Assembly: GCF_025698545.1 (NCBI RefSeq)
Contig: NC_068571.1
Location: 44,859,733-44,923,732 of the forward strand
Source: Gossypium raimondii
Taxonomy: Eukaryota; Streptophyta; Magnoliopsida; Malvales; Malvaceae
Direction of reading: 5' to 3'
DNA length: 64,000 nucleotides
Every line of letters starts with the position of its first letter. The stretch's first letter is position 1. This document shows positions 36,373 through 48,470 of this stretch, piece after piece. A program made the translations under genes and the position numbers. The notes under the pieces are model-generated. The model ran no database searches. It was not told where the DNA came from and saw only the letters and a program-made list of their open reading frames with translations.

Positions 36373-37092
36373 TCATTTCCTCTTGCAGCTGTTCTTAGCT
36401 TTGTTGCCATTGAAGAAGATCGAACCTAAACCGAACAAATTACCAGAAGGAACATTGAGAACAGGATGAACACCATTACCGTAATAAGGCTTATAAGCAG
36501 TCTTCTTCAGTGGAGGCTTTTGATGAGAACTTGTGGAAAACTTGAAAGATGGATTAGTAATAGCATTAGCAGCAGCATGTTTATGTGAATGGATGTGTTT
36601 AGGGTTATTGGGCGAAGGGTGTTTAACATTTGGTGTAGAACCAGTTGAATTGCTTCTTGACAAAAGTGGTAAAGGACATAAGCTTCTGCCATAACCACTC
36701 CCACAGCTGAAGCTACTACTCCTTTTGAAACCCCAAAATGAAGTTGACTTTGAACTTTGCTTCTCTTCTTCTTTCGAGCTTTCTGCTGCTTTCTGAGGTG
36801 GCAATGGCGGCGGTGGTGGTGAAGAAGAGTGGTCAGTTTGTTTAGAGGGGTTGCTCTTCTTGATGTCAGTGGGAAGGATTTTACCGTCGGAGAAAAGTTC
36901 ATCGGCGGAGGGCGCTTCTTGTTCGAAGGTTTCACCAACGCCGAAATCAAAATCAACGCTTGAATTCAAGGAAGAAGGCTTAGAACGGAAAGGGCGTTGT
37001 TCAACAGGGACATCATCGAAATGACAAAGATCAAGAGAAAATGAAATCCTTGGACTGATGCCACAATTGTCTGAGCAAAGTTCTACTGCCAT
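36373..37092 (-). CDS. Intronless protein of unknown function, Ser/Pro-rich
   Basis: A 239-residue frame starts MAVELCSDNCGISPRISFSL; an ATG ten codons upstream (37122) is also in frame, but I prefer the inner one because similar plant proteins begin just before an 'SPRISFS' motif. The protein has acidic DFDFGVGETF and SADELFSDGKILP motifs, a poly-Pro tract (SSPPPPPLPPQ), a basic Ser-rich centre (FWGFKRSSSFSCGSGYGRS), LPLLSRSNSTGS, a His/Asn-rich stretch and a basic C-terminus (KNSCKRK). The ISFS/ADELF../WGF(K/R)RSSS layout recalls small plant proteins related to membrane-associated kinase regulators. I cannot state a function. No membrane span or signal peptide is seen; it is probably nuclear or cytosolic and phosphorylated. 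Confidence 0.8.
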   Translation of the reverse strand: MAVELCSDNCGISPRISFSLDLCHFDDVPVEQRPFRSKPSSLNSSVDFDFGVGETFEQEAPSADELFSDGKILPTDIKKSNPSKQTDHSSSPPPPPLPPQKAAESSKEEEKQSSKSTSFWGFKRSSSFSCGSGYGRSLCPLPLLSRSNSTGSTPNVKHPSPNNPKHIHSHKHAAANAITNPSFKFSTSSHQKPPLKKTAYKPYYGNGVHPVLNVPSGNLFGLGSIFFNGNKAKNSCKRK

Positions 37093-37629
37093 TTTTGTTC
37101 CAATAATAAGAAAATCAATCATGCAAAAACAGAAACTCTGAAACTTTGCATTAAAAATGCTATTCAGATAATGACATGCAAAAAGGAAAAAGAATTTAAG
37201 AACGAAAAAAATGCAAAAATCAAAGCATGTCAGGGGAAGATTTTGTTTGGGATAAAAAGGGAAATGAAAATGAAGAAATGATAATTGAAGGTAGAAGGAA
37301 TCAAGTGAATGGCAGAAAATAAATGACCAAAAAAATAGACATATTTGCAGCCTTTTATCTCTCAGAGTCAGTAGAGGAATAGGAAATTAGTTAAAACTTT
37401 ACATGGTAGAATAATCTGCTGCCTGCTATTATTCTCATACATACAGCTAGACATTTTTTCCCTTAATTCATGGCCTACGTCAAGATTTTATCACTTATAT
37501 AATTATTATTAATACTAAAGGTTTTAACACATGTGCGTGGAAATAACTATTTAGCAAGTGTGTTTAAAAATAACATATCAAGTTTAAAATAGTTTAGTTT
37601 CATTTGAAAGACCGTCGCTTGTTGCAGAC
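37093..37629. other. Promoter and intergenic DNA upstream of the unknown-function gene
   Basis: AT-rich, with several 'atgcaaaaa' stretches at 37120-37215. No further feature could be fixed. Confidence 0.4.
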
Positions 37630-37920
37630 ACAATTTCAACATCTCACATTTTGTTGGGTTCGATAATCTGCCAAGAAGGCCGCTCATAAGCTTGCACGGG
37701 CAGCCTTATCTCATGTGAATCCATCTGTTTATGTTTCTACTCCAGCATGTATTTTCGATGTTTTACAGAGGGTGCGCATAATCCTGTTATGGAGGGGTTT
37801 AGGCTCGGGTGTATAGAATAAGCCTGATGATGACTTAGGTTTAGTTTACCTTTTCTATTTGTTTTTGTGCATCTTATTTCATTTTCTCCTTAATGAAGAT
37901 TTGACTTAAAAAAAAACACA
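37630..37920 (+). mobile_element. 3' end of a LINE (non-LTR retrotransposon), 5'-truncated
   Basis: The text at 37672-37785 translates in part as KKAAHKLARAALSHVNPSVY, then VSTPACIFDVLQR, with one slip. This is the closing segment of the RNase H domain of plant LINEs (consensus NxxAHxLAR..). A short untranslated tail ends in 'aatgaagatttgacttaaaaaaaaaa' near 37890-37917, a poly(A) tail. The 5' truncation is usual for LINEs. Flanking duplication was not resolved. Confidence 0.65.
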
Positions 37921-38097
37921 TATGCAATAATACGAAATTAAAATAAAAAATAATTTAACTTTTGAGTAAAAAGATATGTAAATAAGTAAATATATCAAAT
38001 TAAGAATATTAAATGCATTGCAATTATTTATTATAATATTTATTTTGCTTGAGTTGATATTGAGTTGACTTGTGACACCAACTCAAGTAATGACATT

Positions 38098-40614
38098 TGT
38101 TGACACCATTTTTCTTGTGAAAACGGGGTCGACTTTTATTTTGAAAATGAAAACGAACACGGAAGTCGCCACCAATTTTTTTGATGAGGTGTGATCGGGT
38201 CACCTCGAAAAGTGGTTATTTTTAATAAACGACTTGATTTATTAAAACAACAATTTTGGTCCACGAAATTCAGAAAGACGGATTTGGGAGTCGGTTACGC
38301 ACGAGGAAGGATTAGCACCCTCAATGCGCCCAAAATTGGTACCTAGTTGATTACTTAATGTCTTGGTGTCGAAAATTGAAAACTCGAAAAGAATTTAAAA
38401 CACGATCGTGTTATTAAAATTACTTGAATAAGTCAAAATGTGTAAAATGCCTCCTTATCTCGAAGTAACAAAATGTCACATCCCGTAAGTTAGGACATGA
38501 CACCTCGTATTTTTGAGAATAAGCTTAACTTTTATTTTTATTTAAACCTCATTTATTTTAATTTTAAAAAGGATATTCGGTTATTTAGGTTCAATGCGAG
38601 AAAAATCGAAACCCAATAAGTTAGGGCACGACTTCCCGAATTTCCAAATACGGAATATTGCCTTTATTTTCAAAATTTTATTTTTACGAATTAAGGTAAA
38701 AATTAAAATTGATATATGAATAAATATCGCATTAATAAATGACAATAATGAAAATAATAAAAATAATTTACGAGAATCATATAACGTACACTATTTCAAC
38801 GTTAATATGAACCATCAAAAATAAAATAAACAACAATAATGGCAATGGCAATGGCAATAATCAATAATTTAATTTGTGGCATTAATAACAAAGTAAATAA
38901 AGTGACCTAAAATAAAATAAAAATAATAAATGAAAATAAAAGTGCTTAATGGAAATGGAGAACAAGTTAAAATATTAAAAAGAAGTGAAAGAATAATAAA
39001 TAAATAGATAAAATAAATAATAAATAACATCAAATTTAAACGTTTAAAAGGTAAAAAGAGGAAGAAGAAGAAGTAGAAGAAGAGTAAAACACATATAAAT
39101 AATATTCAATTTAAGCATTTAAAAGGTAATAGAATAATAAGTAAATAGATAAATAGATAGAGCTAATATAAATAAGATCAACTTTAAGTATTTAAAAAGT
39201 AAATAATAAAAGTAAATGAATATATAATATGAATTTAAATAAAACAAGGCGATAATAATAAATAGGTAAATAAACAAATAATAAAAATAAAAAAAATTTA
39301 ATACAAGGCGAAATTATATAAATAAAGGATTCAATTAAAATTTAAATGAAATTAAAGGGTACAAATTGTAAATAAAAATAGGCTGGCAAGGATCAAAATG
39401 CACAGCACTAAAAATATTAGGGATTGAAAGGGAAAAAAATCCCTTGTCTTTATGCGGGTCGTTTCTCAGGTGGGTTAAAAGAAATTGAAACAAAGTTATA
39501 GGGTAAAATGTAAAAATAGATAAAAATAGATAGGACTGGATTAAAAAGTAAATAGAAAGCGGAAGGACCTGGTCAGCCACTAGCCCATTAGGCACGAAAG
39601 CACACGGACCTTGGCCGAGAAGTCGAGTTATCGGGTAATATTAAAACGACGCCGTTTTGGTGCCCGAAGTTTAGGCCCAAAACGACGTCGTATGGACCCT
39701 ATATAAATAACAAAAATTTGACCCAAAAATATAATTTCATCAGTTTTTTAAAAAGAAAAAAACTGGAAAACTCTCGGTCTCTTTCGCCCTCTCTCTAGAC
39801 GCCAATCAGGTTTCGGCCATCAGTCACCGTAGCACCGCCGTAGGCGGTGGCCGGAGCGACGCAAGGATCGATTTTTTTAACCCCGTTTCAGATCCCGTTT
39901 GGAGGCCCAGTTTTCTTGACCCAAAAGGCCGAGAAAGAAGGGACCTTTCACACCCCTTTTGCGCCAGAATCTAACGACGGCGAAAGAACCACCGACGGCG
40001 AGACTGCTGGCCAATTCAGGTGAACCCTTCTCCTTTTTATTTTCGTAGATAAAATAAATAAAAAATATATAATAAAACTTAAACGTAAAAAAAAGTAAAC
40101 AAAAATATCAAACGAATATCACCTTCTTAAAACTATAAGTTCAAATCTTTGATTTTTTTTGTATTCAATCTTTTTTTTTGTATTCGATTTTTTTCTCTCA
40201 AAAAAAGGGGGCTTTTACAATATGTTTTCGTGGCCTTTATAGCCACGGATACATTATTTTTATTACTGCTTCTCTGCTACTGTTTGTTCTCCTTTCTTTG
40301 CTTTGTTTGCAGGTATTCTTTTGGCCTTTTTGCAGGCGCTGGTAGTCAACGGAAGGGAAACCTACCATTTTGGTGCAAGGGGGCCAGGCCTCGGGCGATG
40401 GACGCGCTGCGAAGGCACGTGGGCAGCAGAGGGAATGGCGCATTAGGGTTAGGGTTTCAATTTTTTTACTGAAACTAGTTAAGGTTTTGGGCTTATTGGG
40501 CCCTGGGTAATGGGTTTGTAATTTGGGTTGGTAGTTTATTTTTTTGGGCTGTTTACTTATTTTAAAAATTGGGTTATTTTTTAGTTCGGGCTCGGGCAGA
40601 ATAGGGCCTGTACA
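38098..40614 (-). mobile_element. Solo LTR of the Tat-type family, TSD ACATT
   Basis: A 2517-bp LTR runs from TGTTGACACC to GGGCCTGTACA and is flanked by the perfect 5-bp duplication ACATT (38093-38097 and 40615-40619). It matches the LTRs at 19950, 60300 and 61307. No PBS or PPT follows, so this is a solo LTR left by recombination between two LTRs. Orientation is taken from the other family members, whose PPT sits on this same right-hand side. Open frames inside it (for example 40149-40472 +) are LTR sequence, not genes. Confidence 0.93.
39643..39709 (+). promoter_or_regulatory. Antisense promoter-like region in the solo LTR
   Basis: Two boxes, AAAACGACGCCGTTTT (39643-39658) and AAAACGACGTCG (39679-39690), are followed by CTATATAAATA (39699-39709) and then a CT-rich stretch (ctctttcgccctctctctag) on the plus strand, opposite to the element's own direction. 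The box recurs at 21638 and 62978 in the other LTRs. A function is inferred only from this layout. Confidence 0.4.
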
Positions 40615-40735
40615 ACATTATCAATATATACAAACAATATAGATAAACAATTTGTGTAACAAATTTGAAATGTATACAAATATTAAAAGAAAATTGTGGT
40701 TGAAACAGTAAAAAATAAAAGATTTTATAGATATT

Positions 40736-41259
40736 GGTAAATTACATCTAAGGTCACTAAACTATTAGTAAGTTTACATTTTTGTCACTCAACTTCAAAA
40801 AGTGACAAAATGGTCACTGAACTATTTAAAAAGTTTTCATTTAAATAATTGGGTTGTTAAAACCGTTGTTGTATGACTTTCTTTATTTGCACAACTTGCA
40901 CTAATTGAAAGCTTTCATTCCCTTTTTCTTCTAGAGTTCATTTTTTTTATGAATCAACTTTGAACGTCACAAATTTGTAAATCTAAATCCAAACAACCTT
41001 CTTCTCCGATCTCCGATATTGAATGTTAGATCGACTTGGACCTAAGGTATGTTCTTCTACTCGCCGATGAGTACTAATCTATTAAATCGATCTTTGAATG
41101 GTAGCTTGGAGCTCGCTAGACAGACTTCAAAAAAAAAAACTCAATGACTTAAATAAAAACTCTCAAATAGTTTAAGGACTTAAATGAAAACTTAAAGAAT
41201 AGTTGAGTGACTAAAACGCAAACTTACTAATAATTTAATGACCTTAGGTGTAGTTTACC
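40736..41259. mobile_element. Mutator-type MITE, 524 bp, 11-bp TSD
   Basis: The left end GGTAAATTACATCTAAGGTC and the right end (reverse complement) GGTAAACTACACCTAAGGTC form terminal inverted repeats of about 58 bp with few mismatches. They continue as ACTAAACTATTAGTAAGTTT against ATTAAATTATTAGTAAGTTT. An 11-bp direct repeat, TTATAGATATT, flanks the element at 40725-40735 and 41260-41270. Long inverted repeats with a 9-11-bp duplication point to the Mutator superfamily. There is no transposase, so it depends on a partner elsewhere. Confidence 0.9.
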
Positions 41260-41271
41260 TTATAGATATTG

Positions 41272-42051
41272 ATAGCATGGATTCAAATATTAATATTTAT
41301 AATTTTTTAAATAGTGAAAAGACAAAAATACATTCGTAATAAAATAACTTATTTAAAATATATAAAATTATTTTAATAATTTCATTGACCAAACTATTGT
41401 CAATCACACACTTAATTAATGGTATAGATATCCAATTATTTTTATATAAATTACAGTATTTTAATTTGAATGAGGTAATCACGATATTAAAGAAACTCAA
41501 ATTCTAAAGAGTTACCATAAATGATATTTGATATTTTCTTTATTCTCTATATAGTTTTAGGTTAATTACATGGGTTCCATATAATGTCATGTATTAATTA
41601 TTGGGTAAACTATATAAATATTCAGTTTTTGTTTTGATTATTCAATTATAATTTTTATTTTAATTTAGTCATTAAATTTTTGAAATTATATTTTTAATCA
41701 CTTATTATTAAGTCAGTAACAAAAGTCTAATATGGGCTTTTTATTAGTCTAATAATATATTTAACCTTCAGTATATACACATTCTATCAATTTAGTCCTA
41801 ATTCTAAAAATTTCCAAAAGGAACAAGAATTAAAAAAATTGTTAAAAATATAAAATGGTAAAAATTTAAAATGTATAAAAATTTTATAATATTTGTAAAA
41901 ATTATAAGAATGATATAATAAATTTATTTGAAATCTTAAATTTTTACTTTTCTCCTTGAACATAAATTTATAATAATTATTTATTTGACATAATATAAAT
42001 AATCTCAATCCAAACCTTCCCTTCGTCTTCTCAACTCTTAGACATTATTTC
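41272..42051. other. AT-rich intergenic DNA, no supported gene
   Basis: Phrases such as 'ggttaattacatgggttcc' and 'attttagtccta' resemble decayed MITE or LTR fragments, but no ends are definable. Confidence 0.4.
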
Positions 42052-43434
42052 TGTAACGACCCAATTTTTAGTAGTGTCAAAAATTGCGGTTTCAGGACAT
42101 TATTTCTAAAAGATTGAGTCCATAAATGTTAAATATGGATATTTATGAAGTTAACATAAAAATATATTAATAATTGGTCAAATAATTTTCTTGAATTAAT
42201 AGTTAATTAAGGGCTAGAGATTAAATTGTAAAAGTTCAATCGTTATAGAGTTTTAATTGTCAAAAGGCTTGGGGACTTAAATAACAATTAGCCAAAGGTC
42301 TAAAATGGTAAATAAACCAATTACTATTATAAGGTAGTGGACATTGATGATGTTGGCCACTTAGTTTAATTAAAATACTAATTAAAATTATTAACACCTA
42401 ATTAGGCTAATTAAGTTAGATTAATTAATTTATAATTAAGGTATATAAACTTAAGTTAGTGGAGATGAAAGTGTTATCTTACTCATTCTCATTTCTTGCC
42501 GTCTAAAAAGAAACCTAAGGAAGGAAGTCATTTTCATGTCTTTATATTCGTCCATCAACAGTTAAGGAAAATTAAATCATTTTTCTTGTAATTTTTATGA
42601 ATTTTGGGTCATAAGAGCTTAATTTAGCTAGCCTATGTACCAATTTGTGAAATTGTTAACATTTTAGAAAGTTTCCATCGTTTACTTCTTGAACAATTAG
42701 GTGTGAAATTGATAGAAATAAGCTTAGTTTATGAAAAGACTAAATTGTAAAGCTTAATTATTGGTTTCGTACATTAGAGAACAAATTGAATAAAATATAA
42801 AACTATTATAAAATTTCGATAATAATGGAAAGTAGGATGTCACTAATGAGTATATGTGAAAACGAATTTTAATTTGAAGCTCTAGATCGAAAGTTATGCT
42901 TGTCTCAGGTTTAGGGACTAAATTGAATAAATTAAAAAATATGTATGACTTTGTATTTGAATGTGATTTGATATAGAATTTGATATTTTTCATTGTTGAA
43001 TTATTATTCATAGTTAAAGATGACGTCAGGTCGTCGAGAATGAAAGGAAAGGTGAGCATTCGATTTTATAATTTTATGATCCGAGATCAATCTAATTATT
43101 GCATATTCATGTTAAATTGCATAAATTAGTAATGAGGTGAGTATATAATACTTGTACGAGTTAAATTGTGTTGATTGATATGGTATATCGAGATAGAGAA
43201 CTAAATTGAATAAAATAAAAAGTAGTATGATTTAATTGATATGTGGTACCTGGATGAAATTGAGTTAAAACATGTTATATGTTGTATTGGAATGGTGAAT
43301 TGAGAATGATGGAACGTGAACTGAACTATGTGATGAAATTGGAAATTGGTTACCTTATTAATTGTACGGGTATATACTTCGGTTTAACTGATGACGCACT
43401 ATGTGTGCTAGCATTGTTAGGGTACTGAGGCTTT
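42052..43434 (+). mobile_element. Partial LTR, Tekay/Del-like, interrupted
   Basis: It begins TGTAACGACCCAATTTTTAG, the typical start of this LTR class (compare 45035 and 47529), and carries the class motifs 'gggactaaattgaataaa' and 'acgcactatgtgtgctagca' with 'ttgttagggtactgaggc'. It has no recognisable end: at about 43435 the sequence passes into a different LTR. The remainder is not seen in the window. Confidence 0.65.
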
Positions 43435-45006
43435 TGTTTTGGAAAGATTTGATTGTACTTTTGTTAATCAAGGTTGGATGACACTTTTTGAGTATTATTG
43501 GAAATACTGAAATATATAGACTTTTTTAGCACCTTCTGAACATTAATTCATGCAAATTTCAAGTATTTTCTATCTAATTTTGTGCTTTCATTATAAAATA
43601 ATTAAATTGAACATGATTTAAGACACATCTTGAAATTTAGTTATTTTGATATTAAATTTATGTAATTCTGTCAATTTTGAGGAACTTTGCACAATGAGAG
43701 CAAAATCAGCTTGGAAGTCACCTTGGGAAGATTTAATTGCTAAGGCATTTTCGAAGTTTTAACTGATTAATTAGCAACCATGGACGCCCAAAAAAATTGA
43801 TTTTGAACCCCTACAATGCAATTGGCCCGGTTCTCAATTATGGTGATTTAATTGGACAGCTTTATGTAAGGAAAAAGGGCCTAAAAAATTCAACTTGAAG
43901 GGGACTAATCCACAAGAGAGAGAACAGCTTAAGCCGACCTAAGTTGCTGCCCAAATCAGCTATTTTAAGCTGATTTTAATAATTGCAAAACAACCTTAAA
44001 CTTTTTCCTCTTACCCGTTCCAACCCCTCAACTTCTTAAACTTTCACATTCAAGCACCTAACTAATTATGGCAAAGCCATCCCAACCCCTCTCCTTACTA
44101 TCAAGGGCCGACCATGGGAAGGGGGGATTGACTGCTATTTTTAGTAAATGCAGGGTACCCTCTTTATGTATAAATATCATCCCTCACCCCCTCATTACAT
44201 TATCCCATTCATTCTTCATTTCTCTTTTCATTTCCTCTCCATTTGAGCTTCTTTTTCTCTCTTTTCCATACCCTTTTTCTTCTTCTTGAGAAATAGTTTT
44301 GTGTGGCCTTGAAAGCAACCATAATTCAGCTATATTGAGGGTGCTTGGCTTAGTTGTGACGACAAGACAGAAGATCCAAGGAGGGAGCAAGCTACTTGTT
44401 TATGAATTGAACAAACTATTAATTTTCTTATGCATGTTTAATGTGACGAGATTTATGAAAGGTTTTAATTAATTGACAAACTACTTGTATGGTGTAATGT
44501 TTAATCATGTAGAGATTAAATCTATAATAATACCAAAGATATTATTACCTTACATAACTCTATAATATGTTTTGCTTATGAAATTTTGAGTCTATTGAAC
44601 ATAGAAATATATGAAATAGGTTTCGTAATAAGTTAAATATTTTACTAAATTCAGTTAGGATTAATATATGATCAATTTATCTATGGAATTCGTAACATCT
44701 TATAAAAGTTTGAATAATTCTAAGCTAGGAAAGATGATCGTTCTGACACAAGCATGCCATTGTGATAAACTCTTAAGATTCGCATAAATTTTCTATGATC
44801 ATTTTAATTGCATACTTTGGTATTTATTAGTGTGATTAATTTAGTTAATCTCATCTTACTCTTAAAAATATTATTTTCCACCACCAATTAGCTAAAGTCT
44901 TTATTCGTAAATTTTTGCCTAAATAGTCCCTATGGAGACGATACTCGATACTTTTCACTTTGTTACTTGATACGATTGTGTACACTTGCACATTTCTGTT
45001 GTTACA
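43435..45006 (+). mobile_element. LTR of an Athila-like Ty3/gypsy element
   Basis: The end is clear: ...CTGTTGTTACA at 45006, followed after six bases by a TGGCGCC primer binding site. The start near 43435 (TGTTTTGG) is approximate. The LTR has a TATA-like TGTATAAATA at 44167-44176 followed by a CT-rich leader, an expected Pol II start. After the PBS the element resumes at 54519, interrupted by a solo LTR. Confidence 0.7.
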
Positions 45007-45012
45007 GGTTTT

Positions 45013-45029
45013 TGGCGCCGTTGTCGGAG
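45013..45029 (+). other. Primer binding site, TGGCGCC type
   Basis: TGGCGCCGTTGTCGGAG follows the LTR end after six bases. I recall TGGCGCCGTTGCCGGGGA as the PBS complementary to a plant tRNA (Asp) and common in Athila-like elements; there are a few mismatches here. The next inserted LTR begins only six bases downstream. Confidence 0.8.
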
Positions 45030-46565
45030 ACTGTTGTAACAACCCGTTTTTCCAGTGGTGTTAGAAACAACGGTTTTGGAACCACAAATCTGACATGTGA
45101 GTTTGTAAATATTATTATTTAATATTTACGAGTCAATTATAATATTATATTAGATTTTGGTTTAATAATTTTTGCAAATTGAACAAATAGCTAAGTTCAA
45201 GTGGTTGTCCTTAAAGTTAAGTGGTTTTTGAAAATGAGGTCCCTAAAGTTAACTGGAGTTACTATATAGGTGTATTTAATTTTGGTCTGAAAATTTTGAT
45301 GTTTGATAGGTTAATTAAGGAAAAGGACTAAATCATAAAAGATGTAAAAGTTAATCGCTATTGATTTTATTAATTAAATGGCTTAAATGGTTAAAGTGGA
45401 AGGATTAACAAGGTAATTAGACTCTAGTATTAAAGTTATATGGTTTAAACATCTGATTTTAATTATAAAAACATGTTAAATTTGTAATAAAAATATTAAA
45501 GAATTAATAAGTAATTTAAAAGAACAAAAATGGATGGAAAGAGAATGGTTCATTCTCATCTTCCTTCACTGTTTGAATGCCATTCTTAATGAGAGGAAAA
45601 AACTTCAAAATTTTGGAAGAAATCAGTCCTTGCATGGTATGAATTTTAAACCCCTTTTTTAATTATAAATTTTATGTTTTGAGATCGTTGTAGCTTAATC
45701 TAGTTAATCGCGGGACTAATTCATAAAACTGTTGAATGTTTTGAATTATGAAATTGATGAATTTGTGATTTTTTTGAAGTTTGATGATGGATTATTAAGC
45801 TTAATAGTTAAATAAGACTATTTAGTAAAGTGATTTTTGTTAGTTTTAAGTTTAAGGACTAAATTGATAAAATAATAAACTTAGCATGAAACTCTTGTAA
45901 TATTTTAATAATTATGGGTTGTAATGACATGAGGAAAATTTGGCTGGCATGAAATTGGTGAAATTGTGATAAATTTGAAAGTTTCGGGTTTAGGGACTAA
46001 ATTGAATAAAAGGTAAAAGTTTAGGGTAAAAGTATAAAATATTGATCAAAGGGTAAATTATGCCAAGTTTAGTATTTAAAAGTATTTGAATTGGATAATT
46101 GAATTAAATTATTATATATAGATCAAGAAAAGGATCAATCGGTAGACAAATACGGAAAAGGAAAAATTATTGATTAGTCATTGGAGTCGTGTTTGCTGCA
46201 GAATTAGTTTAGATAAATTTGTATAGCATATAAATTGAGTTAATTTATGTTTGTGTAATATAATATAATTTTTCTATGCTTGTGATTGAATTAATGGTTT
46301 AAATTGAAATGAAATTATAATTGAGGATCATGATTGAAAGTGGAGAAAATATATAGTTGAATTCATGTGACAAAGAAATGCTTAATCATTTATATGATAT
46401 GAATGTGAATCACGGCCCGTATGAACCTCGTGAACGCTTAGGATACAAATGACATGTCATTAGGGTTATTTACCATTTCGGGTGCTGGTCTTGGATGTCC
46501 TACCGATGGCGAGGTCCTGCATTTGTTGCGGATTCTCCACAACTCGTGTGAGCAACATCGTGTAG

Positions 46566-47130
46566 TTTAACATCCCGACCCATAGATCATGTGAGCATAT
46601 ACAGTTAATAGTCACAGCTTGTGTGAGCATTATTCCCATGTAACCAATGTTATTTCATTGTGGTTCATTGGGTGGAAAATGAATATTTGAAATGGTTATA
46701 TGAATTTATTCTATGGAAACATATACACGAAATGGTTATATGAATTGATTATATGGAAATAGATATATGGAATGGTTATGTGAATTGATTGTATGGAAAT
46801 AAATATATGAAATGTTTATATGATTTGGCTATATGGAAATAGCTATATGGAAATAGTTTAACATCTCGACCTATAGCTCGTGTGAACACATACAGTTACA
46901 GTCACAGCTTGTGTGAGCATTATTCTCATGTAACCAATGTTATTTCATTGTGGTTCATCGGGTGGAAAAATGAATATTTGAAATGGTTATATGAATTGAT
47001 TATATGGAAACATATATACTGAAATGATTATATGGAAATAGATATATGGAATGGTTATGTGAATTGATTGTATGGAAATAAATATATGAAATGTTTATAT
47101 GATTGGCTATATGGAAATAGTTATATGAAA
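46566..47130 (+). repeat. 291-bp tandem duplication inside the solo LTR
   Basis: The text from 'tttaacatcccgacc' (46566) to 'ggaaatag' (46856) is repeated from 46857 ('tttaacatctcgacc') to about 47130 with about a dozen differences and small gaps. Within each copy there are shorter repeats of 'tatatggaaatagatatatg' and 'tggttatatgaattgatt'. Confidence 0.85.
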
Positions 47131-48300
47131 TGTTTATATGAAATGTTTATATGGATATAAATATGTAAAAAGTGACATTTGAAATGAAAACATAAAAGGA
47201 GAATGTTAAATGTTAAATGATAAATGAATAGATGATGGATGAATGATATATCAAATGTGTTTACTTGTATATGCTTTATGACATGAAGAAGTTACATGTC
47301 ATCATATATGTGAATTTACTATCCTAGTGAGACTTGTGATATGTATAGGCAATTAAATAAATTCATAACCTTGGTTATGATTTTTATTGTGAAAGGTTAA
47401 GTTAAGTCCTTTACAGTAAGTTAATGTTTGCGTTCAATATGAACTTACTACATTTTAAGCAAGTTTACCTCGTTTTGATTTTTCTTCCTTGTAAATCGTC
47501 GGATATAATCTGTCGATTGGATTGTTTTTGTAATAGCCCGTTTTCTGTGAAATTGGAACAGTGGCTTTGGGACCACAAATTCGAGGTCGGAAGAAAATTT
47601 ATTTTAATATTATTTTATGGTCTATATTATGATAGAAATATCGTATAAAAATTTTGTTAAGAAATTTTACAGTTTACATGTCTAATATGATAAAAAGGAC
47701 TAAATTGCATAAAGTGGAAATATTAAATTCTAATAGCTAAAGGTATTAAATAACTATGGAATTTTAAATTGGAGGTCCTTATATAGTAAATAGACCATTT
47801 AGAGTAGTTAGTGGATAAGAATGATTATTCATCATTGGAAATTTAATAAATTATTAAGGTTAATTTTGGAAAAAGAAATGATAAATGATGATAAATAAAT
47901 AAAATAATCTAATATCATCATCTTTTACCAAATAAAATAAATAAATAAAAAAGATGGAAACCCTAGCCATGGAAGCTTGAAGTTAGCAAGCTTATTTTTA
48001 CTGATTTAGATCCAGATAGACCTAGTATGGAGTTAGATTGAGGCAAAGGAAAAGTAACAGATTAGTAGCCTTCATATCTACATACACTTGTCGAGGTAAG
48101 TTCGTGTAACTAAATTGTACATTTATATGTTTTAAAATTGAATATTATTGTGTGTGATTTGGACAATTTCCATGTATAATTACTGATCACATATCTGATA
48201 ATTTCTGAGTCCCATTTGAACCTTAGAAATTCGAAGGATACAAATGACATGTCATTAGGGTTACCGTTTTGGTTGTAGTCTTGCATGTTGCGAACACACC

Positions 48301-48470
48301 ACAGCTCTCAAGAGCTTCCCAATATTTAGCTCGCATGAGCTTCCCGATTTCAGCTCTTATGAGCTTCCCGATATATAGCTCGCATGAGCTTCCTGTTATT
48401 TAGCTCACATGAGCTTTCCGTTATATAGCTCGGAAGAGCTTCCCGTTTACATGCTCATATGAGCATACAT
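48301..48470 (+). repeat. Array of short palindromes AGCTC-N4-GAGCT
   Basis: About seven units of roughly 26-28 bases carry AGCTCGCATGAGCTTCCCG and variants (ctcaagagctt, cttatgagctt, cacatgagctt, ggaagagctt, atatgagc). Each unit has the self-complementary arms AGCTC and GAGCT around a four-base loop. Confidence 0.85.

Noticed and set aside
40149..40472. Plus-strand open frame of 107 codons
   Set aside because: It lies wholly inside the solo LTR 38098-40614 and is T-rich low complexity.
48301..48470. Evenly spaced short repeats considered as a CRISPR array
   Set aside because: The units are palindromes without unique spacers, sit in an LTR of a plant nuclear genome, and have no cas genes.
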